A DNA stretch of 64,000 nt, taken from assembly GCA_964030785.1 (NCBI GenBank), contig OZ034975.1, positions 36,209,369 through 36,273,368 on the forward strand. The letters run 5' to 3'. Positions 22,331 through 31,800 of this stretch are shown here, piece after piece. Each line of letters opens with the position of its first letter. Position 1 is the first letter of the stretch. The stretch comes from Siderastrea siderea. Its lineage: Eukaryota > Cnidaria > Anthozoa > Scleractinia > Rhizangiidae. The notes below the pieces were generated by a model, which saw only the letters and a program-made list of their open reading frames with translations, did not search any database and was not told the DNA's origin. Both the position numbers and the translations under genes were made by a program.

Positions 22331-22372
22331 TCTAAGGCATTGTTTGCGGACAGCCCCGGAGAGAATATATTA
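22331..22372. repeat. DIRS-like element, right inverted terminal repeat
   Basis: TCTAAGGCATTGTTTGCGGA then CAGCCCCGGAGAGAATATA. Its reverse complement matches the left end of the element over about 38 bp with small gaps. Confidence 0.7.
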
Positions 22373-23800
22373 CTAATTTCACTGAGTTTCCCACTACCAA
22401 AACTAGTACTTAAGTAAAGTAGTAGCTGCAGGTATTCAAAGGAACGACCTTTTATTATCTTTAGTTTGGGTGACCCCACTGACGGGTAGTTAACGCCTAT
22501 AACGCCAATTTATCGATCCATGCCAAAAACCGTTCCAAATTGGTAAAGTCCCTGCTAAAAACGTGTTCATTAAGTGTTTTTTTTTCCTTTTCCCAATACA
22601 CTTCAAAGAAGACAATGAATACTGAGGGTACTTTCCTTGAGATTATCCGGATCTGGATCAGTGATCCAAGATCACTCGGATCATGGTGCATCAAAAGTAC
22701 CGATGAATCCACTCTGGACATGGATTCTTCGGTGCTATTGGTGCACCATGATCCGAATGATCTTGGATCACTGATCCAGATCCGGATCATCCCAAAGGAA
22801 CAAACCTTTTTTCAGACAGAGTCTCTGCGGATCACACCGTCCACTTGACAAACAGTCAAATTCGCGTAAGATCGCAATATTCAGGATTTATTAACTCAAA
22901 CGAAGTGAAACACTAAATCTCTAAGGGAAACAAAAATGTAACATGCCAATACGACGAGCTAATGACAGTGCCAACAAAATACAGCAGACTGTAGAGGTTA
23001 AAACGGAGTTTAATAAAAGCTTTCTCTTCATGCTGGAACGCCCGTCAACGAGATATTGCCAGGAAACGCAAAATATCGAAGATGTACACAAGGAAGGTCT
23101 TGATTTTGTCGATAGTCGAGTCGTAGTAGTGTTTGTTTTGTCCTTCACGAGTGCCGAATTAAGCAACCAGTTTGGGAATACGGAAAACTCCATTTCACGT
23201 CATTCGCTTAAACGGATGTCGGCCCTTCTTTATGTATATGATCGGCCCTTTCAAATAAAGCGAGTCCAAATATACCAAAGTTTTGAACAATTGCACATGG
23301 GGAGTAAAAATTAATTATAAAGAAAAAATATAAATAACGAATTTAAAATGTTTAGTTTATTAACTTTATAAAAGTGGTGCAAAGTATTGTTTGAAAAAAC
23401 AGGACTTGAATTGTAAATAACGCTTAAAATTGAGAAGTCAACCTTTGTTTTAGTTTACGTGTGCCTTTATTTTTTACCTAATGGCCTATAGCATCCTTGT
23501 GATGTATGGAAGGTCATGGGTTGGACTAGACAAATTTCTAGCATTTTATAAAAATTCCAGACGTTCCTGGCAAACTAGATGGAAAAAAAGCTATCTTAAC
23601 GATCAAATACGCTAGTTCGAGAAGTAACCTATAAAGATAAAAATAGCCATATTATTAGGCAGCCACGAAATGTCACCTGGATATGAGGGATCCAGCAATC
23701 ACGCCAACGACCTTAAACCTTTCCTTTCCTACAAAAATTTTATTTCATGCATTACAAAGGTATTACTACATAACTTGCCGAGGTAAAGAAAATAATTAGC
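22373..23800. other. No gene seen
   Basis: Apart from the hairpin at 22631-22800, no exon or RNA gene was recognised. Frames on both strands (for example 22943-23314) have no domain signature. Confidence 0.4.
22631..22800. repeat. Near-perfect long hairpin (fold-back element)
   Basis: The arms, about 78 bp each, are almost exact reverse complements: ATCCGGATCTGGATCAGTGA on the left and TCACTGATCCAGATCCGGAT on the right, with CGGATCATGGTGCA against TGCACCATGATCCG nearer the loop. The loop is about 11 nt. Because the sequence mirrors itself, similar peptides appear on both strands; these are not genes. Confidence 0.85.
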
Positions 23801-23893
23801 CCTTTGTGAAACAGAGATTCTCTTGATTGGTTTGATCACGTTCTCGACGGGAACCGATCACACTGCAGTTCATGTTTATAATAACGTCATTAA

Positions 23894-24413
23894 CCCTATT
23901 TTTCCTGGGCTTTTGTTTAATTATATGAGCCTGGGGGAGGGGAACAAAGTGCCCCCCTGTAGATCTCAAAAGTATTAACGCTCTTGTGATGAAACTTGGC
24001 ACGTTTTTTTGCACGTCAATAGCTTAACAGATTGAGTTTATGACGTGTCAATTACGACGTGTTGTGACGTCATAAACCAGCTATTTTGTATTTTGAGGCC
24101 GCCATCTTGAATCCCGAGCCTGCAGTCATACAGTTGACAATGACGACATCGAAAAAATATATGAACTTGTTCTAAGAAACATACTTAATCAAAACAAGCA
24201 GAAAACAGTAAAGGACAGAAAATAGTTAAAATACACGCCCGATTAGACCGTGGCTATGGAAACGTCATCACAGACACGTTATTAACACAAGAATATTTTC
24301 TCTGATAAATTTTAGGAAACGTCGCGAGATTTGGTGATTATTCGTCTAACCGTTTAAAAGGTAAAAGTCAGCGGGGGCACAATGTGTCCCCCCTCCCCCC
24401 AGTCTAAATAGGG
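23894..24413. mobile_element. TTAA-flanked piggyBac-like MITE, copy A
   Basis: The element starts CCCTATTTTTCCTGGG and ends CCCCCCAGTCTAAATAGGG, with TTAA on each side (23890-23893 and 24414-24417). CCCT termini and a TTAA target are the piggyBac signature. It carries no transposase frame. The related sequence at 9281-9450 lacks the insertion and has a single TTAA at about 9360, which confirms both borders. Confidence 0.8.
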
Positions 24414-24479
24414 TTAACGTCTCTTTACACTCGTGTACGACAAAGGGTGAAACACTGTACCAATAAGGAACTACTAGTA

Positions 24480-25230
24480 TTTTGCCTAATTTGTTGGATA
24501 GTTAGACTCAAAAAAATTCCAACAATGGCTAGAATGAGGATAATTGCATCATTTATTAGAGGGAAACGTCCTAATAAAGGTTAGATTTGAAACTATTACA
24601 TTACAAACATGGCTTAAGTAAGGGCAACTGAATCGTTTGTGAGAACAAAACTAACACAAAGGAATAATTGTCCACGCAATAAAAATTTTATGCTGCCCCT
24701 CGGTTAATATTTATACTGAACTATTATGCTGGCTAGGGTATTTCAGTGGGGGGTACAACATATCGAACATTCTGGGAACCCTCTAGGCGATCTCTCCATG
24801 CCTCGTGGTTTTGGCCGGACTCGACAAAAACAGAAATTGTTGATCGTCGCCTTCTTTATTTTATTTTGGCTCAGTGCCAGTGCCCCTATTTCAACACCTA
24901 AATGGGGTCCCTGTTACCCGAACAGAATTTGATGAGTGGTTGGCAACGGTAATAACACATTGCGGGCTATATTCCACCAAATAGAAAGGTCATAGTTTAG
25001 GATAGGTGCAGCCTCACATGCCGCTGGTTATTCTGATTCTCAAATCCGCCTACTTGGGAGGTGGAAGTCGGATGCCTTTAAAAGGCATATTCGCCTTTCT
25101 AGCTTTTCACACAGCTCAACATTCCACCAATCGTAAGCTTTATGAGAGCAATTTGGCTGTGGGCTGGAGTGACATAGGCCGTGGTTGTGCAGTAGTTTGC
25201 AGGGGTAACTGCTATGTCCTTGGCCTTTTT
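24480..25230. repeat. Diverged repeat units related to the 26.2-27.0 kb array
   Basis: About 24500-24650 contains CAACAATGGCTAGAATGAGG, ATTGCATCATTT and GATTTGAAACTATT, the same words that make up the later array. The rest shows no gene. A related array core may have been split by later insertions. Confidence 0.4.
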
Positions 25231-25849
25231 CCTCAATAGTGTGCAGGGGCCACTGTTGAAATCAAAATAGGCCACACCCATGTTAGTTCTTGTTTTATAT
25301 TGTCTTCATTTATTAATCCATCATACAGTTTTATTGGCACTGTTTGCATCAATAGCGTGCAGGGGCCACTATTGTTAGGCTGGGTTGCCGTTTTCGTTTT
25401 GGTATGCGAAATGTTCATTGGCCATTACTAGCAGTTGTTCAATGACATATAATTTTGCATACCACTTCTAGTATGATCTTTTCAATAGTGTGCAGGGGCC
25501 ACTATTGAGATTATGTCAGAAGAATGTGTAGGGTGCTCTTCCTCAATAGTGTGCAGGGGCCACTGTTGACATAAAAACAGGCCACACCCATGTTAGTTCT
25601 TGTTTTATATTGTCTTCATTTAGTAACACATCATACAGTTTTATTAGCACTGTTTTTATCAATAGTGTACAGGGGCCATTGTTATGCTGGGTTGCCATTT
25701 TCGGTTTAGTATGAATAGTGTTCATTGGCTACTATGCATACACTTGCAATTTTTTATCGAATAATTTGCCACGACACTTCTAGTATGATCTTTTCAATGG
25801 TGTGCAGGGGCCACTATTGAGATTATGCCTGGAGATTGATAGGTGCTCT
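25229..25849. repeat. Two-copy 310-bp tandem repeat with an embedded palindrome
   Basis: Unit 1 (about 25229-25538) and unit 2 (about 25539-25849) are closely similar. Each holds three copies of CAATAGTG-TGCAGGGGC-CACTATTG or a close variant, starting near 25234, 25350, 25483, then 25544, 25660 and 25794. A diverged relative occurs near 25875. Confidence 0.8.
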
Positions 25850-26079
25850 TGTCATTTTCCTTTATATAACATAGAATAGTTCACAGGGGCAACAGTTTCC
25901 TTTCTATTAGCCTTATTCGTATCCACTAGCGTTAGTATGTGATTTTCGCACACTATTGTTAGGGCTTGGGTGGGGCTGCTTCACTTTACCCAAGTGAGCT
26001 TTGGCGGATTTTTGCCCTCACCTTTGCTGGGTAGGGCTTCCTTTCATTTGTCTGTAATTGATATTGAATTGAAACGATT

Positions 26080-26112
26080 ATTAAAGCGGCTATGTGGCCA
26101 GCCACATAGCCA
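26080..26112. repeat. Short perfect hairpin
   Basis: GGCTATGTGGC followed directly by GCCACATAGCC with a two-base centre, flanked by AAA runs. It marks either a fold-back relic or the border of the neighbouring array. Confidence 0.5.
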
Positions 26113-26229
26113 AAGTTTATCCAAAACAAAACTTGAGTTTGTTGATTCATTGTCAAACACCATATCCAGCAAACAAAGCAAGCCCAAACAATAGTGTTTC
26201 TTGTTGTGGTATACATTTTGGAGAGGGCA

Positions 26230-27010
26230 GGATAATAGTATTTAGATTTAAAACTATTGAAAAAATTCGTAGAACAGGAGCAATTGCATCATTTGTGAGT
26301 GCATAACTATTGCCATAACGGCTACAATAAGGGCAATTGCATCATTAATTATTTTGCCGGTGACATAGAAACTATTCCAATAACGGCTAAAGTTAAAACT
26401 AATGCAACAATGGCTAGAATAAAAGGAATTGCATCGATTGTGAGAGAGATTGTGAGAGTTCAAATTATTACAGCAATTGCTGAGAAATCCGCAATTGTAT
26501 CATTTGTGAGAGAAAACTATTGCAATAGTAGTAAACTTTATTAAAATTACTGCAACAATGGCTAGTATATAGCAAGTGCATCATTTAAGAGAAAAAACTA
26601 TTGAAATAATGGTAAGATTTGAAATTGTTGCAACATAGGCTGGAAAAAGAGCAATTGCATTATTTGAGAGAGAAAAACTATTGCAATAGTGGTAGGTTCA
26701 AAATGTTTGCAACAAAGTCTAAAACAAGGGAAATTGCATCATTTGAGAGAGGAAAAGTACTGCAATACTGGTAAATTTCAAAATTATCACAACAACAGCT
26801 AGAATATGAGCAATTCCATCATTTGAAAAAGGAAAGTTTTAAAATAATGGTACTGAAGATTTAATTATTGCAGCAATGGCTAGAATAAGGGCATCTGTAT
26901 CTTTTGACAGAGAAAAACCACTGGAATAGCGGTTTTAGGCTTGCAATTTGTGTAAAAATGGCTACGATAAGGGCAATTGCATCATTTTAGAGAATATCCT
27001 AAAACTATTG
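26230..27010. repeat. Diverged tandem array of roughly 80-100-bp units
   Basis: About eight to nine units share AAACTATTGCAATA, GCAACAATGGCTAGAATAAG and GCAATTGCATCATTTGAGAG. Units are strongly diverged. No open frame persists through the units, so coding is unlikely. Confidence 0.7.
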
Positions 27011-27490
27011 TAATAATTAATATTGGCCAAATTAAAACAATTCTAACCAATTCTTTTACAATAGTTCCATCTGGCCTTACATCGGAGCAACTGCTCTCAA
27101 ATTGAACAACACGTTCCTAAATTAACTACCTGTTCTAAAAATCTTCCATCTGTTACAGAAGTATACCAACTTTTCCAAAATTGAACCAACCTTTCCACAA
27201 ATGTTCCAGCTTTAATTGGGACATCTGTTCTTAAATTGAACAAAAGGCTCCAAAATTGTACAAACTGCTTTGAAACTGTTCCATCTGTTCCAAAAAGGTG
27301 ACATTCTGTTCCGATATTTTACCAACTTTTCCCAAAGTGCACCAACGTTTCAAAAATTGAATAAACTCTTCTACAACTGCTCCAGCTGTCCTAAAACTGT
27401 TCCTACTTTTCCAAAATTGTACCAACTTTTCCAGAATTGTACCATCTTTTCCCAAATTGAACCAAATTTTCTACAAGTGTCATTTTGCGT
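27010..27490. repeat. Diverged short minisatellite, TTCCAAAATTGTACCAAC-like units
   Basis: Units of about 18-22 bp built on TTCCAAAATTG(T/A)ACCAAC and variants (CTGTTCCA, TTTTCC). It directly follows the longer-unit array, so three different tandem families adjoin in about 2.3 kb. Confidence 0.65.
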
Positions 27491-27559
27491 CTTCCCTGAA
27501 TACATGGTCAGTTTCACAGAGTGGTGTCGTACTTTTAACGTGTGAAAACTGAAACTCTC

Positions 27560-28070
27560 GTTCGGTCATCACTTTGATGTTTACCTGTCAAAAAATGCTT
27601 TGAGGCTTTCATGTGAGTTAAGAGCAGTTCTCTGTAAGAATCAAACAAACTGGGAGTAGTGGATTTTTTTAGTGATTTAGTTATCTATGGTTCGGCGTTG
27701 TTCATTAAATCGGTCTTTTAAACGTCGTTTAGTCTCTCCTATGTATTGTAAAGTACAACGGTTACATTCAATCATGGAGATGAGGTTTTTAGTGTCACAG
27801 GTCAGGTTAGATTTGATGAGGCACGTTTCACTGGTAGAAAAGAAGGAATAGTTAGTAAGTCCATCAGAAATGAAGGGACAAGTAGCGCATGCACAATTGA
27901 AAGAACTGGAAGGAGGTTGTTGGTTGGGATTAGTCGAATTAGAAGAGAGTGTAGCTGTAACTAGTGAGAGCCTAGGGGGAGTGTCTTAAGGCTACAAGAG
28001 GCAAATGTTGAAAAAGTTTTTGCGGCGTTTAGAACAGAGCAGCAGATTGTAATGTTTCTTGATCATCTTA
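27560..28070 (-). mobile_element. Penelope-like element fragment (GIY-YIG region), minus strand
   Basis: On the minus strand: LPLVALRHSP, NCACATCPFISDG, then SMIECNRCTLQYIGETKRRL and KDRFNEQRR. The Cys-rich linker followed by a YIG-containing endonuclease start is typical of Penelope-like elements. The reverse transcriptase part is absent and stops interrupt the frame, so the fragment is dead. Confidence 0.75.
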
Positions 28071-28099
28071 GAGATGTGATAAGTAAGTGACGAATTAAA

Positions 28100-28232
28100 A
28101 GTCGCCTAAATGGTCTAAACGCTGCAAAAAAACGTTTTTTCAACAGTTGCCTATTGTAGCCTTCAGACGCTCCCCCAACCTTCGTGACTTACTGGTTACA
28201 CCTAAACTCTCTTCTAATTGGACTAATCCCAC
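28100..28232 (+). mobile_element. Second Penelope-like fragment, head-to-head with the first
   Basis: The + strand reads LPIVAFRRSPNLRDLLVTPK, a typical Penelope-like motif before the Cys-rich linker. The same part of the minus-strand fragment (about 27925-28070) is its inverted counterpart, so about 105 bp pair as an imperfect hairpin around 28085. Confidence 0.65.
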
Positions 28233-28439
28233 ACGATGACATGACGTTACAAACACAGAATAATTATTCACCAAAAAGAATTTACTGGTGATGAACAGCG
28301 TTGTTAAGGATGCCACAAATGCCCCTAATTAACACTCTGTCTCCAGTTATTAGGTGTTTTATGCAGGGCTTCCACCTCTCTCGACTAGAATCAGACTTAA
28401 ACAGCTTACTTGCAGGGCCAGCCCTGTGTCAGGAACCGT

Positions 28440-28480
28440 TGTGTGTGTGTGTGTGTGGGCGGGGGGGGGGGGGGGGGGGC
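28440..28480. repeat. (GT)n and poly-G tract
   Basis: TGTGTGTGTGTGTG runs into about 19 G residues. Simple repeat upstream of the receptor promoter. Confidence 0.9.
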
Positions 28481-28619
28481 AGAGAGAAATTGAAAAAGAT
28501 TTTCTCCAATCTAGTACTTGTGTTCTAATGGGTTCCACTTTATAGATGAAGACAATTTCCACAAACACAGCTTTTTCTTCCCGGTGGCCATAAATGAGCA
28601 ATATCGAATGGCATCGAAA

Positions 28620-28772
28620 TACCGATATTTCTTGCGAGTATCGATATTTTTAGCAAGACCAACTACCGACGATATTGAGCATTCGTTATCGATATCGCCG
28701 ACATTAAGTGAGTGTGCTTTGAAGTGAGACGTCGAAAGGAAGTCCTTACTCACCTTCATGTTATCAAGCAAA
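28620..28772 (+). promoter_or_regulatory. Putative promoter / 5'UTR of the receptor gene with TATCGATA-like sites
   Basis: The stretch before the start codon contains TATCGATATT (about 28638-28649) and TTATCGATATCG (about 28685-28697). The corresponding stretch of the decayed upstream paralogue also has TATCGAT motifs (about 2259-2269 and 2287-2300). The 60 bp before the ATG are recognisably conserved between the two copies. No clear TATA box is visible. The motif matches the Drosophila DRE core (TATCGATA), but a role in this organism is inference. Confidence 0.4.
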
Positions 28773-28848
28773 ATGGGTGCATCTCTCGGGAGTATTGCTT
28801 GCTCGATGCTAGCGGCACTTTTCATTTTCGCGTCAATGACACGATCTG
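28773..28848 (+). CDS. Receptor exon 1: signal peptide
   Basis: Encodes residues 1-25 and ends in phase 1 at a GTGAGT donor. The peptide starts [19 protein letters not shown] and is a short polar start followed by a hydrophobic core, typical of a secretory signal. The paralogous exon at 2407-2482 has the same length and phase and starts MDASLGIIAHW, which supports this ATG as the true start. Confidence 0.85.
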
Positions 28849-31800
28849 GTGAGTTTGACCTGAGCTATTCCACAAAAATTCATAAAGCCCTTACTAAGGA
28901 TGCATTTAGAAAGTTGTTGCTGATTTCAAATATTAAGAACCGTAACTTTACTATTGTCAAGCAAACCAGTGAATTATTTGCTGTTCCTTCTTGTCTGATT
29001 TTTAGAAGCTGTCAAATGGGTCTCACGGCCTGGTGATCATATAAACTTGGTACAGAACGGAGTTGATAACACTAATGTAAAACTCGAGTGGATGTGGGTT
29101 CTTGGAGCGAGCGAAACTATTCTACACGTCGACTTTGAAAGGCAAAGACCTGGCGAACTAAGGGCAACCCAAATTGCATGGAGAACCCAAAGTTATGCTT
29201 TTACGGTCCTAGATCAGTTTGCAAACGAATACGTCGCTAGGCTTCCAGCAACGTTAATATTGAGAAATGTTGATAACAACGAGGAATACATCTACACCAT
29301 CGCATTGTCTTACCTCCGTCCCAGCAACGAATTGTTTTCGCTTCTAGATCAAGTGACTGTTGTCGTACATGGTAAGAAATGAATATCTGCGCCTTATAAG
29401 TCTTACTATTGCTTTTTATTTTGGTTGATTTGCCTGGGGACCTGACCATCCACTATAGCTCGATCGAAATCGATCACTAAAAGCCCGTCGTTTGATCGAT
29501 ACTATTACCGACATTTCTTAATCGTACTTAATCAATTAAAATCTTTTATCTTTAATCTTAACGATCTAACTACATCGAGAGAAACCAATAACTCCATTAT
29601 TTGCTCTGTCTGCGCCAAAACAAAAAGAGCATCGGATTTTATGTTCTAAGTGCAAGAGCGATAACTACATTTTCTCCTTTGCTTTCTCATCGGCCATGCC
29701 TTGTCACTATACACTTTGTTCAACATAGCACTACGGCTACAAGGCAGCAAAGAAATCTTCGGTTCGACTGGTCATCAAATGATGCTTGAAACATCAAGAT
29801 ACTCTGTCGACGAAAGCATAATTCGTGATAAACATAATTTTTCAGTAAAATGCAATCATAGTATTTGGGTTTATTTTTGACATCAGAATGTTGTTTACGT
29901 CGTGTGATGTGTCATATTCATTGATTTGCATAGTGGTGACGCCGTGGCAAGGTTGTTATTAAACGATGTGATATATATGGTTGAACAAACTGTAATAAAG
30001 TGCTTGAAACAGCAAATCGTGCAACACATTACAGTCACATGCCAATTCTTCGGTTATCCTTTTGCAGCCCAAAGATAGATGTTCATACAATTGTAAAAGT
30101 ACAGAATGTGCTTTGCCTCACATGAAATAATTTCACGGATTGATTCACAAAGCGTCACGGAAGGATAAATAAGTGATCAATAATAAGGTAAAAAGTGCTT
30201 GAAACAGCAAAACAGTCTGTTTTAAGACACATTTTACAAAGACGCGTCAAGTAGTCTCTGATGTTTTCGATCGAAAGTTTTTGTTAGGATGAGCGGGTTC
30301 GCGAGCACGGCTCAATCCCATTGTCAGTTTACTTTATTCATTCATTCATTCATTCATTCATTTATTCATTCATTCATTCATTCATTCATTCATTCATTCG
30401 TTCGTTCGTTCGTTCGTTCATTCATTCATTCATTCATTCATTCTTCATGCTTCCATCCATCCATCCACCATCCATCCATCGATCCATTCGATCGCTCGTT
30501 GGTTCATTCATTCCTTTGTTTCGCCAAAATTCGGTAAAGTAATCCAAATAACTTGTGCTTAATTTTTCCTAATGAAGACTGTTTGGAGCAAAGAACATTT
30601 GAGGGAGAGCTTCAGTGAAAGAAGTGTTGCAAAATACGTGGGAATGTGACTACTTTAACTTTTTTTTTCTTACGAAATATGCTAAAGAAGCCAATGTACA
30701 CACATTCCAAGCCCATGCTATGCAGGTATTTCGGACGTATTAACAAGTAAACGTGTTTTGGGACCGTATTCTGAGGAGTTAACCTATTAAAGTGATGGAA
30801 GTGATTCAAAATCAAAACGAAAACTTTAAAATTTAACAGAAATTTTTTTGGGATTTTAACATTCAAATAAGAAGAGACTTTTTAAAAAATTTAACAAGAA
30901 AAAGCTGCGAAAGGTTTCTCCCCCCCCCCCCCCCCCCCGCCTCCATTTATTCTTCTTCCTTTAACATGAGTACTTTCACAGAACAACCTACAACTTCAAA
31001 TAGGAATTAGGAAAGTATAATGCAAGCAGAGTGCGGAACAATAATCGGGATTTTATGGTATTTAATTTATGTGACCACTGCGACATCACAAGAACTAACT
31101 GATCGAAAGCTGATATTTCTGCATGATTAAAAGAATGGGGTTGACAGACCTAGACGACTCCTGCTGTGTGGCCATTGTGTTGTTCAAAACCTTTACAGTT
31201 TGGCTTTTGGAAGCGTTTGCTCACGCGACCTTCCTTTTCTATAAGAGATCATAAGAGATCAAGGGAGGTTCCTTGAATATCTCTCTGAGTAATGGCTGAG
31301 CAATGTCATGGTTGTGGTTCTAAAAATTGGATTCTTGGAGTTAAACATTCTAGTACTTCCATTGTCTTATGGCATTACTAGCATCTAAGTTGTTACGCCG
31401 CATGATGTAATACTAATGCAAAATGTAGTAAGAGTCGCCGCAAAATGTAATACTTAACGCAAAAGGTAATAAAGTATTCAACGCAAAATGTAATAACGTT
31501 TGAAAGCAAAATGTTATAACTTTTCTAACGCATAATGTAATAACGCAAAATGTAATAACCCTCGACTGACATGTGTGGTATTTTCGAAATCAGTGTCATG
31601 ACTCAGTGGCGTTTACCTAACGTAGGTTATACGTGAATTGAATAATAGGTGTACAGGTTCTGTTCTCCTCTTAAAAGCCTCAGATCGGGGAATTGATGCT
31701 CTCTTACCGTATTCAGTAATCGCCGTGGCGCTCATTAAATGTTTGGACTTTCTGATGCAGCGCTTATTCAGAGGCGGCGCCTCTGAATAAGCGCTAATTA

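Larger units (their letters stand above)
16226..22372 (+). mobile_element. DIRS-like tyrosine-recombinase retrotransposon, about 6.1 kb
   Basis: The element carries gag, reverse transcriptase/RNase H and a tyrosine recombinase in that order on the + strand, bounded by imperfect inverted repeats (about 16226-16265 and 22331-22372). Inverted ends and a YR instead of a DDE integrase are features of the DIRS order, which integrates through a circular intermediate and leaves no target duplication. A canonical LTR pair is not seen. The copy is full length but damaged: two frameshifts in RT/RNase H and one stop at the gag zinc knuckle. The YR frame is open. Confidence 0.8.

Noticed and set aside
22497..22848. 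Similar peptides on both strands (DPRS(F/L)GSWC)
   Set aside because: Explained by the near-perfect inverted repeat, which reads alike on both strands.
25229..27010. CRISPR array
   Set aside because: Repeats are long, diverged and head-to-tail without uniform unique spacers, and the window is eukaryotic with no cas genes.
30289..30542. Long + frames rich in Ser-Phe-Ile-His
   Set aside because: They are translations of the (CATT)n microsatellite in different frames, not protein genes.
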